A stretch of DNA of 9,991 nt from Clostridiales bacterium UBA7011 (GTDB lineage Bacteria > Bacillota > Clostridia > Oscillospirales > Butyricicoccaceae). The notes below the pieces were generated by a model that was not told where the DNA came from, did not search any database, and saw nothing but the letters and a program-made list of their open reading frames with translations. Where the stretch lies: positions 13,862-23,852 of the forward strand of contig DJXF01000073.1 in NCBI GenBank assembly GCA_002449635.1. Reading direction: 5' to 3'. Below are positions 1 to 7,420 of the stretch, piece by piece. The translations under genes and the position numbers were made by a program. The stretch's first letter is position 1. Each line of letters starts with the position of its first letter.

Positions 1-483
1 GCCCTTGCCCTTGTACGGCTCCGGCGGTCTCTTCTCGCGGATCTCTGCTGCAAACTGGCCGACCTTCTGCTTGTCCGGACCGGATACGATGATCTTGTTG
101 GTGCCCTCGACGTCAATCTTGATGCCGTCAACCTCTTCAACAACAACCGGATGGGAATAACCCAGGTTCATGTTCAGGACCTTGCCCTGCTTCTGAACAC
201 GGTAGCCGACGCCGTTTACTTCCAGCTCCTTCTTGAAGCCTTCGGTTACGCCGATGACCATGTTGTTGATGAGTGTGCGGGACAGACCGTGCAGTGCACG
301 ATTCTGCTTCTCATCGTTCGGACGGGTTACGGTGATGGTGTTGCCTTCAACAGCAACCTTCATAGCCGGATGAATGTCACGGGTCAGGGTGCCGTTCTTG
401 CCCTTGACGGTGATGGTATTTCCGTCGAGCTTGACCTCGACGCCTTCCGGTACTGTGATCGGCATTCTACCAATTCTAGACAT
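1..483 (-). CDS. rplF: 50S ribosomal protein L6 (uL6), 3' end cut by window edge
   Basis: L6 is a 23S rRNA-binding protein of the large subunit near the factor-binding site. The 161 codons present begin MSRIGRMPI and cover both repeated L6 domains. The second half has the family-typical NKIIVSGPDKQKVGQFAAEIR stretch (about residues 129-149), and the window ends in the PEPYKGKG signature (154-161). Full-length L6 is about 180 residues, so roughly 20 C-terminal residues lie beyond the left edge. The ATG at 483 has a strong AAGGAGG site that overlaps the TAA stop of rpsH, so translation of the two genes is probably coupled. It is the last visible gene of the spc part of the cluster; rplR and rpsE would be expected next. 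Confidence 0.97.
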   Translation of the reverse strand, partial: MSRIGRMPITVPEGVEVKLDGNTITVKGKNGTLTRDIHPAMKVAVEGNTITVTRPNDEKQNRALHGLSRTLINNMVIGVTEGFKKELEVNGVGYRVQKQGKVLNMNLGYSHPVVVEEVDGIKIDVEGTNKIIVSGPDKQKVGQFAAEIREKRPPEPYKGKG

Positions 484-496
484 GTTCAGTACCTCC

Positions 497-892
497 TTAC
501 CATACGAACGCCAGGACTTCGCCGCCGACGTTCAGCTCGCGAGCCTTCTTGTCGGTCATGACGCCCTTAGACGTGGAAATGATGGCAATACCGAGGCCGC
601 GCAGTACCTTCGGCAGTTCCTGTGCGCCGGCATAGACGCGCAGGCCCGGCTTGGAAACGCGCTTGAGGCCGCTGATTGCTCTCTCATTGTTTGCGGTGTA
701 CTTCAGTGTGATGCGAATGGTGCCCTGGCCGCCTTCGATGACCTTAAAGTCCTTGATGTAGCCCTCGTCCAGAAGAATCTGAGCGATCGACTTCTTCATG
801 CCGGAAGCCGGTACATCAACCGTCGTGTGGCGCGCAGTGCCCGCATTTCTGATGCGGGTGAGCATATCCGCAATCGGGTCTGTGATCTGCAT
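497..892 (-). CDS. rpsH: 30S ribosomal protein S8 (uS8)
   Basis: S8 binds helix 21 of 16S rRNA early in small-subunit assembly; in E. coli it also represses the spc operon by binding its mRNA. The protein is 131 residues, the normal size. It shows the N-terminal DPIADMLTRIRNA stretch (5-17) and the C-terminal RNA-binding signature STSKGVMTD (106-114). The ATG at 892 is preceded by AAGGAGG with an 8-base gap. Unlike most junctions here it is separated from the upstream rpsZ by 162 bases containing hairpins, so its expression may be set partly apart from the genes before it. Its TAA stop is merged with the ribosome binding site of rplF. Confidence 0.98.
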   Translation of the reverse strand: MQITDPIADMLTRIRNAGTARHTTVDVPASGMKKSIAQILLDEGYIKDFKVIEGGQGTIRITLKYTANNERAISGLKRVSKPGLRVYAGAQELPKVLRGLGIAIISTSKGVMTDKKARELNVGGEVLAFVW

Positions 893-1054
893 GACTTTGT
901 CCTCCTTACAGAAGTTAGAGAGTTTCTCTCTCCACTTTTCCGGGCCGAGCCGTTGTATTCCGGTTCGGCTTCGGGATGATGCTTACAGAATAAATTCAAA
1001 AACATGCCGCAGCAGACGCAAAGTGCGCCGCTGTCAGCCGTTTTTTTGATGAAA
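893..1054 (-). other. rpsZ-rpsH gap with three hairpins
   Basis: This is the largest gap inside the ribosomal cluster. Read on the minus strand it can form three hairpins. The first (1033-1010) has a 10-pair stem with one bulge and a CTT loop; a run of five T follows 7 bases later. The second (969-944) pairs GCCGA with TCGGC and, after one mismatch, CCG with CGG. The third (931-917) is AGAGAG-AAA-CTCTCT and lies 9 bases upstream of the AAGGAGG site of rpsH. No open reading frame with coding character spans the gap. It could be an mRNA processing site, a weak attenuator or a ribosomal-protein binding site; the sequence alone does not decide. Confidence 0.5.
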
Positions 1055-1240
1055 TTACCAGGATGCCTTTCTTACGCCCGGGATCTGGCCCTTGTAAGCC
1101 AGCTCACGGAAGCAGATACGGCAGATACCGTAGTTGCGCAGGTAAGCGTGCGGGCGGCCGCAGATCTTGCAGCGGTTGTACGCACGAGTGGAGAACTTCG
1201 GAGCAGCCTGCTGCTTGAGAACCATTGCCTTCTTAGCCAT
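1055..1240 (-). CDS. rpsZ: 30S ribosomal protein S14 type Z (uS14, zinc form)
   Basis: This is the short zinc-binding S14 that sits in the head of the small subunit. It has 61 residues with two CxxC pairs (C24/C27 and C40/C43) forming one zinc site, and the family end KGQIPGVRKASW. The 61-residue C+ form in this place between rplE and rpsH is standard for Gram-positive bacteria. It starts at ATG 1240 with a GGAGGAG site that directly follows the TAA stop of rplE, giving a stop/ribosome-binding-site merger. The 162-base gap with hairpins follows it. Being zinc-dependent, it is the form that other bacteria replace under zinc starvation; no zinc-free copy is visible here. Confidence 0.98.
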   Translation of the reverse strand: MAKKAMVLKQQAAPKFSTRAYNRCKICGRPHAYLRNYGICRICFRELAYKGQIPGVRKASW

Positions 1241-1253
1241 TTTCTACTCCTCC

Positions 1254-1796
1254 TTACTTTGCAAACGGTGCGCCCAGAGCTGCGAGCAGCTCACGCGCTT
1301 CTTCGTCGGTCTTCGCAGTGGTGCATACGACGATGTCCATGCCGCGAATTTTATCAATCTTGTCGTACTCGATCTCCGGGAAGATCAGCTGCTCCTTCAG
1401 GCCGATTGCATAGTTGCCGCGGCCGTCAAAGGAGTTCGGGTTGATGCCGCGGAAGTCGCGGACACGCGGAAGTGCGATGTTAAAGAAACGATCGAGGAAC
1501 TCCCACATACGGTTGCCGCGCAGCGTAACCTTGACGCCTACCGGCATGCCTTCACGCAGCTTGAAGTTTGCGATGGACTTTCTTGCGTAGGTGACAATCG
1601 CCTTCTGGCCGGTGATGGTGGAAATATCGCGAACGATGGCGTCGAGTACCTTGGCATTGCCGTTGGCCTCAGTGCCGCAGCCGACGTTGACGACAATCTT
1701 GTCGAGCGTCGGAATCTGCATCGGGCTCTTGTACTCAAACTTCTTCATCAGAGCAGGAGCAACCTCTGCCTGATATCTATCCTTTAATACTGGCAT
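1254..1796 (-). CDS. rplE: 50S ribosomal protein L5 (uL5)
   Basis: L5 binds 5S rRNA and helps place it in the central protuberance; it contacts the P-site tRNA and the small-subunit head. The 180-residue length is typical. Landmarks are the TGQKAIVTYARKSIANFK stretch (62-79), LPRVRDFRG (109-117), NYAIGLKEQLIFPEI (128-142) and RGMDI (151-155). The ATG at 1796 is served by a GAGGAGG site that starts immediately after the TAA stop of rplX. Its own TAA stop is fused to the ribosome binding site of rpsZ. Confidence 0.98.
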   Translation of the reverse strand: MPVLKDRYQAEVAPALMKKFEYKSPMQIPTLDKIVVNVGCGTEANGNAKVLDAIVRDISTITGQKAIVTYARKSIANFKLREGMPVGVKVTLRGNRMWEFLDRFFNIALPRVRDFRGINPNSFDGRGNYAIGLKEQLIFPEIEYDKIDKIRGMDIVVCTTAKTDEEARELLAALGAPFAK

Positions 1797-1812
1797 TTGT
1801 TACAACCTCCTC

Positions 1813-2130
1813 TTAAAATACTTCGCCGCAATGCTTGCAAACGCGAACCTTGGTGCCGTCCTCCAGGAACTTGTGCGCCGGACGGGTCGGCTTGCTGCAC
1901 TTCGGGCAGACAGCCATAACCTTGCAGGCACGGATTGCGCCCTCGCGCTTTACGATGCCGCCGGACTCGCCCTGACGGCGCGGCTTCACATGGGTAGTCA
2001 GCATGTTGACGCCCTCGATGACAACCTGTGCCTTCTTCGGGGAAACGCTGATGATCTTGCCCTGCTTGCCCTTTTCCTTACCGGAAAGAACGACTGCGGT
2101 GTCGCCCTTCTTTACATGCAGTGTATTCAT
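1813..2130 (-). CDS. rplX: 50S ribosomal protein L24 (uL24) with zinc ribbon
   Basis: L24 starts large-subunit assembly by binding the 5' region of 23S rRNA and lies near the peptide exit. The 105-residue protein begins with the KOW-type segment (KKGDTAVVLSGKEKGKQGKI, 7-26). It continues through NMLTTHVKPRRQGESGGIVKRE and ends in a CPKC...CKHC zinc-ribbon tail (C75, C78, C98, C101), as in many Clostridia. The ATG at 2130 has a GGAGG site fused to the TAA stop of rplN. Spacing to rplE is 16 bases. Confidence 0.97.
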   Translation of the reverse strand: MNTLHVKKGDTAVVLSGKEKGKQGKIISVSPKKAQVVIEGVNMLTTHVKPRRQGESGGIVKREGAIRACKVMAVCPKCSKPTRPAHKFLEDGTKVRVCKHCGEVF

Positions 2131-2145
2131 AACGGGACGACCTCC

Positions 2146-2514
2146 TTACAGTACTTCCGGAGCGAGCGACAGGATCTTCATGTAATCCTTATCGCGCAGC
2201 TCACGCGCTACAGGCCCGAAAATACGGGTACCCTGCGGGTTTTTGTCTTCTCTGATGATGACAGCTGCGTTCTCGTCGAAACGGATGTAGCTGCCGTCAG
2301 CGCGGCGAACGCCCTTGCGGGAACGGACGATAACAGCCTTGACGACCTGTCCCTTCTTTACGCCGCCGCCCGGCGTGCACTTGCGAACCGAGCATACGAT
2401 AACATCGCCGATGTTACCATACTTGCGTGCGGAGCCGCCCAGAACGCGGATGCACTTCAGCTCCTTTGCGCCGGAATTGTCGGCTGCGCGGAGAAATGTT
2501 TCCTGCTGAATCAT
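2146..2514 (-). CDS. rplN: 50S ribosomal protein L14 (uL14)
   Basis: L14 binds 23S rRNA at the subunit interface (bridges to 16S rRNA) and is the docking site of the silencing factor RsfS in bacteria. The protein has the standard 122 residues, with ADNSGAK (11-17) and the C-terminal GTRIFGPVARELR (95-107) of the family. The ATG at 2514 is preceded by AAGGAGGA, which overlaps the TAA stop of rpsQ. It lies between rpsQ and rplX, the usual order. Confidence 0.98.
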   Translation of the reverse strand: MIQQETFLRAADNSGAKELKCIRVLGGSARKYGNIGDVIVCSVRKCTPGGGVKKGQVVKAVIVRSRKGVRRADGSYIRFDENAAVIIREDKNPQGTRIFGPVARELRDKDYMKILSLAPEVL

Positions 2515-2526
2515 GTGCGCTCCTCC

Positions 2527-2784
2527 TTACTTCGCCTTTTCGATGACTTCTACAAGTCTCCAGCGCTTATCCTTGGAAAGCGGACGGGTCTCCATGACGC
2601 GGACGGTATCGCCGATGCGGCACTCGTTCTGCTCGTCATGCGCCTTGAGCTTGTAGGTTCTCTTGATGATCTTCTTGTACAGCGGATGCTGAACGCTGTC
2701 CGCGATCGCAACGACAATCGTCTTGTCCATCTTGTCAGAAACGACCTTGCCGACTCTTGTCTTGCGGAAAGCTCTATCAGACAT
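2527..2784 (-). CDS. rpsQ: 30S ribosomal protein S17 (uS17)
   Basis: S17 is a primary 16S rRNA-binding protein of the small-subunit body. It is 85 residues, normal for the family. It has the N-terminal KTRVGKVVSDKMDKTIVVA segment (8-26) and the OB-fold end GDTVRVMETRPLSKDKRWRL (58-77). The ATG at 2784 follows the TAA stop of rpmC by 15 bases, and a GGGAGG site begins right after that stop. The S17 stop is in turn fused to the rplN ribosome binding site. Confidence 0.98.
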   Translation of the reverse strand: MSDRAFRKTRVGKVVSDKMDKTIVVAIADSVQHPLYKKIIKRTYKLKAHDEQNECRIGDTVRVMETRPLSKDKRWRLVEVIEKAK

Positions 2785-2799
2785 TAGTAGTTACCTCCC

Positions 2800-3000
2800 T
2801 TACGCCTCGTCCGCAAGCTGGCGCTCACGGAGAATAGTGTTGACTCTGGCAATATCGCGCTTGACATCAGCGATTCTCGTCGGATTGTCGAGCTGGTTGG
2901 TCGCATGCTGCAGACGCAGGTTGAAGAGGTCCTTCTTCAGCTCAACGAGCTTGACTTCGAGCTCTGCTGCGCTCAGCTCTCTGATCTCTTTCGCCTTCAT
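2800..3000 (-). CDS. rpmC: 50S ribosomal protein L29 (uL29)
   Basis: L29 is a small, mostly helical protein next to the nascent-peptide exit, part of the docking area for trigger factor and SRP with L23. It has 66 residues, starting MKAKEIRELSAAEL and ending in the family pattern VKRDIARVNTILRER (46-60). The ATG at 3000 overlaps the TAA stop of rplP as TAATG, and the upstream ribosome binding site is weak (AAGG, set far back in the end of rplP). Translation therefore probably relies on coupling to rplP. Confidence 0.97.
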   Translation of the reverse strand: MKAKEIRELSAAELEVKLVELKKDLFNLRLQHATNQLDNPTRIADVKRDIARVNTILRERQLADEA

Positions 3001-3425
3001 TATTCTTCACCAACCTTCTCTTCACGCTTGACGAACTTCGTCTTCAGCGGCAGCTTGTGGGATGCCAGACGGAGTGCCTCGCGGGCCTGTTCCTCCGGAA
3101 CGCCTGCAATCTCAAACATGACGCGGCCCGGCTTAACAACTGCTACCCAGTACTCCGGTGCGCCCTTACCGGAACCCATTCGGGTGCCGGCCGGCTTCTT
3201 GGAAACCGGCTTGTCAGGGAAGATCTTGATCCAAACCTGACCGCCGCGCTTGGTGTAACGGGTCATGGCAACACGGGCTGCCTCGATCTGATTCGAAGTG
3301 ATCCATGCCGGCTCAGTAGCCTGCAGGCCGAAATCACCATGGGATACGAAATTGCCGCGCATGGCCTTGCCCTTCATGCGGCCTCTGTGTACTCTGCGGT
3401 ACTTAACTCTCTTCGGGAGAAGCAT
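3000..3425 (-). CDS. rplP: 50S ribosomal protein L16 (uL16)
   Basis: L16 joins late in large-subunit assembly and organises the A-site tRNA region. The 141-residue protein begins MLLPKRVKYRRVHRGRMKG and has the conserved basic loop KPVSKKPAGTRMGSGKG (72-88), which reaches toward the peptidyl transferase centre, followed by WVAVVKPGRVMFEI. The start codon overlaps the rpsC stop as TAATG. A strong AAGGAGG site lies inside the last codons of rpsC. The stop again overlaps the next gene (rpmC) as TAATG, making rpsC-rplP-rpmC a tightly coupled unit. Confidence 0.98.
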   Translation of the reverse strand: MLLPKRVKYRRVHRGRMKGKAMRGNFVSHGDFGLQATEPAWITSNQIEAARVAMTRYTKRGGQVWIKIFPDKPVSKKPAGTRMGSGKGAPEYWVAVVKPGRVMFEIAGVPEEQAREALRLASHKLPLKTKFVKREEKVGEE

Positions 3426-4186
3426 TAGCGGTTGCCTCCTTCCTGTCTCGGACGACGGTAGCCGCCACGGCGGTCGCGGCGATCGCGGCGATCACGGCGG
3501 TCACGGCGATCAAACGACGGCTTCGGTGCTTCAATGTTGCGGTTCAGACGCGGGCCGCCCTGCAGGACCTCGCCCTTGTAAATCCAAACCTTGACGCCAA
3601 TTCTGCCGTAGGTGGTGTTCGCCTCAGCAAAGCCGTAGTCGATGTCAGCGCGCAGGGTCTGCAGCGGAATGGTGCCCTCATGATAGGACTCGCTGCGTGC
3701 GATTTCTGCGCCGTTCAGGCGGCCGCCGCACTTGATCTTGATGCCCTTTGCGCCCATACGCATTGCGCGGCCCATGCTCTGCTTCATTGCACGGCGGAAT
3801 GCGATACGCTTCTCGAGCTGGGAAGCGATGTTCTCAGCAACCAGCTGCGCGTTGGTGTCCGGGTTCTTGATTTCGATGATGTTGAGAGATACCGGCTTGC
3901 CCAGCATCTTCTCCATCTCCTTGCGGAGCTTCTCGATGTCCTCGCCGCCCTTGCCGATGACAATGCCCGGACGAGCACAGGAGATAAAGATCTTTACTCT
4001 GCCGTTGCTGCGCTCGATCTCAATGTTCGGAACGCCTGCAGCGTACAGGGTCTTCTTCAGATACTTTCGGATGTTGTAGTCTTCCACGAGAAGGTCGCCG
4101 AACTCATTGTCCTTGGCGAACCAGCGGGAATCCCAATCTTTAATTACGCCGACACGAAGACCGTGCGGATTAACTTTCTGGCCCAT
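3425..4186 (-). CDS. rpsC: 30S ribosomal protein S3 (uS3) with DRR-repeat tail
   Basis: S3 forms part of the mRNA entry channel. The 253-residue protein has the N-terminal MGQKVNPHGLRVG signature, a KH domain with the VIGKGG loop (77-81), and the C-terminal domain including GRLNGAEIARSE (155-166) and YGRIGVKVWIYKGE (193-206). It is longer than the roughly 220-residue minimum because of a highly basic tail. That tail (226-240) is five DRR triplets, followed by GGYRRPRQEGGNR. The tail is encoded by near-identical 9-base units. The start at ATG 4186 has a GAGGAGG site shortly after the rplV stop. Confidence 0.98.
   Translation of the reverse strand: MGQKVNPHGLRVGVIKDWDSRWFAKDNEFGDLLVEDYNIRKYLKKTLYAAGVPNIEIERSNGRVKIFISCARPGIVIGKGGEDIEKLRKEMEKMLGKPVSLNIIEIKNPDTNAQLVAENIASQLEKRIAFRRAMKQSMGRAMRMGAKGIKIKCGGRLNGAEIARSESYHEGTIPLQTLRADIDYGFAEANTTYGRIGVKVWIYKGEVLQGGPRLNRNIEAPKPSFDRRDRRDRRDRRDRRGGYRRPRQEGGNR
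3471..3515. repeat. 9-base tandem repeats encoding the S3 DRR tail
   Basis: On the plus strand four near-identical 9-base units run from 3471 to 3506 (CGGTCGCGG, CGATCGCGG, CGATCACGG, CGGTCACGG), and a partly matching fifth reaches 3515. Read on the minus strand in the rpsC frame they give Asp-Arg-Arg repeats. The units differ mainly at one or two third-codon positions, as expected of slippage-derived expansion under protein-level constraint. Confidence 0.85.
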
Positions 4187-4202
4187 AACCTACCTCCTCG
4201 TC

Positions 4203-4538
4203 TTATTCTTTCTCTTTGAGTACCAGAGTGATGTGCGATGTTCTCTTCAGGATGCGGAACGCACGGCCGTGAGCACGCGGACGAATGCGCTTCAGCACCG
4301 GACCGGGAGAGACAGACACTTCCGCAACATAGAGCTTTTCCGGATCCATGCTGTGGTTGTTCTCTGCGTTTGCGACGGCACTCTTTAAGAGCTTGATTAA
4401 GAGCTCGGATGCAGCCTTGGGAGTATTCATCATGATCGCAGTCGCCTCTGCAGCATCCTTGCCGCGGATCAGGTCGCAGACGACCTTAACCTTGCGGGGA
4501 GCGATGCGAACATTTCTCAAATATGCTCTTGCTTCCAT
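4203..4538 (-). CDS. rplV: 50S ribosomal protein L22 (uL22)
   Basis: L22 binds all domains of 23S rRNA and its long beta-hairpin lines the peptide exit tunnel beside L4. The 111-residue protein has the N-terminal ARAYLRNVRIAPRKVKVVCD (3-22) and the hairpin segment VSPGPVLKRIRPRAHGRAFR (76-95), where macrolide-resistance changes arise in other bacteria; no disruption is visible. ATG 4538 is preceded by AAGGAGG. The 22-base gap to rpsS also starts with that gene's TAA. Confidence 0.98.
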   Translation of the reverse strand: MEARAYLRNVRIAPRKVKVVCDLIRGKDAAEATAIMMNTPKAASELLIKLLKSAVANAENNHSMDPEKLYVAEVSVSPGPVLKRIRPRAHGRAFRILKRTSHITLVLKEKE

Positions 4539-4560
4539 TTCTTATTTTCCTCCTTCAGCC

Positions 4561-4842
4561 TTACTTGCCGTTATTGGAGGTCTTGCTGCCGGCATGACCC
4601 TTGAAGGTGCGGGTCGGGACGAACTCGCCCAGCTTATGACCTACCATGTCCTCGGTGATGTAAACCGGGACGTGCTTGCGGCCGTCATGCACGGCAATGG
4701 TGTGACCAACGAATTCCGGGAAAATTGTGGATGCACGGGACCAGGTCTTCAGAACCTTCTTTTCGCCGGCCTCGTTGAGTGCGATAACCCTTTTGATAAG
4801 CTCAGGAGCCACAAAAGGGCCCTTCTTAACGCTTCTGCCCAT
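4561..4842 (-). CDS. rpsS: 30S ribosomal protein S19 (uS19)
   Basis: S19 pairs with S13 in the small-subunit head and contacts the A-site tRNA region and inter-subunit bridges. It has 93 residues, standard length. It starts MGRSVKKGPFVAPEL and carries the signature RKHVPVYITEDMVGHKLGEF (55-74), then the TRTFKGH end. The ATG at 4842 is preceded by AAAGGAG, 17 bases after the rplB stop. Confidence 0.98.
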   Translation of the reverse strand: MGRSVKKGPFVAPELIKRVIALNEAGEKKVLKTWSRASTIFPEFVGHTIAVHDGRKHVPVYITEDMVGHKLGEFVPTRTFKGHAGSKTSNNGK

Positions 4843-4859
4843 TCTTTTGTTCTCCTTTC

Positions 4860-5693
<834 letters not shown>

Positions 5694-5716
5694 GTGATTC
5701 AACTCCTTTTCATGAT

Positions 5717-5755
5717 ATCAAACATGTGCCTGTGCGGCACGTTCGGGTTCCCGCT
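5717..5755 (-). repeat. Shared three-motif block, copy in the rplW-rplB gap
   Basis: Read on the minus strand this gap has, in order, AGCGGGAACC (5755-5746), GTGCCGCACAG (5740-5730) and CATGTTTGAT (5726-5717). The same three motifs occur in the rpsJ-rplC gap in a rotated order. Here CCCG-ATCAG-CGGG and GTGCC-GCACA-GGCAC can each form a short hairpin. There is no open frame or promoter match in the gap. Function is unknown; a regulatory RNA element or a processing site is possible. Confidence 0.5.
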
Positions 5756-5763
5756 GATCGGGA

Positions 5764-6057
5764 TTAGAGCATACCCTCGAAGATCTCGATCGGCTTGGAA
5801 TCGGCCTTCAGTGTAACGATGGCCTTTTTCATTGCCGGAGTCTTACCGGTGTGAACACCCATGCGCTTCCACTTGCCCGGAAGCTTGATGGTGTTGACGG
5901 AAGCGACCTTGACGCCAAAGATTTCCTCGATGGCCTTCTTGATCTCAACCTTGTTTGCATGGATCATAACTTCGAAAACGTACTTGTTTTCGCCGATGCC
6001 GGACATGGAACGCTCGGTGATGATCGGTCTCTTGATGATATCGTAAGCCGACTTCAT
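5764..6057 (-). CDS. rplW: 50S ribosomal protein L23 (uL23)
   Basis: L23 sits at the tunnel exit and is the main docking point for trigger factor and SRP. The 97-residue protein begins MKSAYDIIKRPIITERSM. It continues with YVFEVMIHANKVEIKKAIEE and FGVKVASVNTIKLPGKWKR, and ends IEIFEGML, all usual for the family. Its ATG overlaps the rplD TAA as TAATG, with a strong AGGAGG site inside the end of rplD. The 70-base gap after it is unusual for this cluster. Confidence 0.98.
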   Translation of the reverse strand: MKSAYDIIKRPIITERSMSGIGENKYVFEVMIHANKVEIKKAIEEIFGVKVASVNTIKLPGKWKRMGVHTGKTPAMKKAIVTLKADSKPIEIFEGML

Positions 6058-6680
6058 TATGCGTACACCTCCTCGAGCTTCTCAACCGCTGCCTTGTCGA
6101 TAATGAACTTGTCAGCGTTCAGGATGTCGTAAACGTTCAGCGTGGAAACCGGGGTGGTGCGTACACCCGGGATGTTTGCTGCGGACTTGACGATATTCTT
6201 GCGAACCTCCGGGGTGACAACCAGGCTCTTGCCGGTGCAGTCAACGCTCTTCAGGAACGCTGCAAACGTCTTGGTCTTGATCTCGCTCATGTCCAGACCG
6301 TCAACGACGATGATCTCGCCGGCAGCTGCCTTTGCGGACAGCGCGGAAATCAGAGCCAGACGGCGGGTCTTCTTGTTCAGCGAGTAGTTGTAGGATCTCG
6401 GCTTCGGGCCAAGCGCTACGCCGCCGTGTGTCCACTGCGGTGCACGGATGGAACCCTGGCGGGCACGGCCGGTACCCTTCTGACGCCACGGCTTGATGCC
6501 GCCGCCGCGAACCTCGGTACGGGTCAGGGTGGACTGAGTGCCCTGTCTCTGGTTTGCAAGATAATTCTTGACAGCAGCATGAAGCACAACTTCGTTCGGC
6601 TCAATGCCGAATACGGAAGCGCTCAGCTCCATCTCGCCGGTCTTTGCGCCGGTCATATCATATACTGCTACGTTAGGCAT
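6057..6680 (-). CDS. rplD: 50S ribosomal protein L4 (uL4)
   Basis: L4 is an early assembly protein whose extended loop lines the exit tunnel; in E. coli it also represses its own S10 operon through the leader RNA. The 207-residue protein contains the tunnel loop (about 56-87) with KPWRQKGTGRARQG (63-76), the site of macrolide-resistance changes elsewhere, here unaltered. The C-terminal half has NIPGVRTTPVSTLNVYDIL. ATG 6680 is preceded by AAAGGAGG and lies 23 bases after rplC. If the long leader of this cluster is regulated by a ribosomal protein, L4 is the obvious candidate by analogy only. Confidence 0.98.
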   Translation of the reverse strand: MPNVAVYDMTGAKTGEMELSASVFGIEPNEVVLHAAVKNYLANQRQGTQSTLTRTEVRGGGIKPWRQKGTGRARQGSIRAPQWTHGGVALGPKPRSYNYSLNKKTRRLALISALSAKAAAGEIIVVDGLDMSEIKTKTFAAFLKSVDCTGKSLVVTPEVRKNIVKSAANIPGVRTTPVSTLNVYDILNADKFIIDKAAVEKLEEVYA

Positions 6681-6703
6681 GATGTATCCTCCTTTCCCTT
6701 TCC

Positions 6704-7339
6704 TCAGGCGTTCTTAACGGTATTCTTCAGGAACACGATTCCGCCCTTCGGGCCGGGAACAGCGCCGCGAACCGCGATCATGTTCATCTCAGGGTCAACC
6801 TTGACAACATCCAGATTCTGAACGGTAACCTGCTCGTTGCCCAGCTGGCCAGGCATCATCTTGCCCTTGAAGACGCGGGACGGATCGGAGCAGGAACCCA
6901 TGGAACCCTGATGTCTGTGCATCGGGCCGGCACCGTGGCTCATCGGGGAACGATGTGCGCCATAGCGCTTGATGACACCTGCGTAGCCCTTACCTTTGCT
7001 GATGCCGGTGATGTCTACGCTGTCGCCCTCAGCGAATACGTCTGCCTTCAGCACGTCGCCCAGCTTATAGGCGGACATGTCGTCCAGACGGAACTCCTTG
7101 AGATACTTCTTCACAGCGTCGCCCGCCTTCTTCAGGTGGCCGAGCTGCGGCTTGTTGAGCTTGCGCTCCGGAACGTCGGCAAAACCGAGCTGTACTGCGT
7201 TGTAGCCTTCCTTCTCCTCCGTCTTGATCTGGGTGACGGAGCACGGGCCGGCTTCGATTACGGTAACCGGAATTACCTTGCCGTCAGCATCGAAAATCTG
7301 GGTCATGCCAATTTTCTTGCCGATGATTGCCTTTTGCAT
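6704..7339 (-). CDS. rplC: 50S ribosomal protein L3 (uL3)
   Basis: L3 is an assembly-starting protein whose extension reaches the peptidyl transferase centre. The 211-residue protein starts MQKAIIGKKIGMTQIF and has the TGISKGKGYAG core (111-121). It keeps the central loop SHGAGPMHRHQGSMG (134-148), and MMPGQLGNEQV, where Gln165 corresponds to the glutamine that PrmB methylates in E. coli. It is the only ribosomal gene in the window whose visible stop is TGA rather than TAA. ATG 7339 has an AAGGAGG site and is separated from rpsJ by 81 bases with inverted repeats. Confidence 0.98.
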   Translation of the reverse strand: MQKAIIGKKIGMTQIFDADGKVIPVTVIEAGPCSVTQIKTEEKEGYNAVQLGFADVPERKLNKPQLGHLKKAGDAVKKYLKEFRLDDMSAYKLGDVLKADVFAEGDSVDITGISKGKGYAGVIKRYGAHRSPMSHGAGPMHRHQGSMGSCSDPSRVFKGKMMPGQLGNEQVTVQNLDVVKVDPEMNMIAVRGAVPGPKGGIVFLKNTVKNA

Positions 7340-7375
7340 TTGTTTTTCCTCCTTGTAGGTTATTGGTTGATGCGC

Positions 7376-7415
7376 GGCTCCCGCTCACCAACATGACCTT
7401 GCCGCTGTGCGGCAC
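7376..7415 (-). repeat. Shared three-motif block, copy in the rpsJ-rplC gap
   Basis: Minus-strand order is GTGCCGCACAG (7415-7405), CATGTTGGTG (7395-7386) and AGCGGGAGCC (7385-7376). The first motif is identical to that in the rplW-rplB gap and the others match at 7 or 9 of 10 bases, but the order is rotated. Locally, CTGTG-CCG-CACAG forms a hairpin, and GCGG-GAG-CCGC forms another that is bracketed by TTGGT/ACCAA. The gap has no open frame, and the rplC ribosome binding site follows it. Confidence 0.5.
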
Positions 7416-7420
7416 AGGCA

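Noticed and set aside
998..1033. Intrinsic terminator after rpsZ
   Set aside because: The stem has a bulge and the five-T run begins 7 bases after it, so it does not have the usual form. Essential genes follow immediately without a recognisable new promoter.
1831..2787. Plus-strand open frame of 318 codons opposite rplX, rplN and rpsQ
   Set aside because: It spans three well-identified ribosomal genes and their junctions on the opposite strand; a shadow of codon bias.
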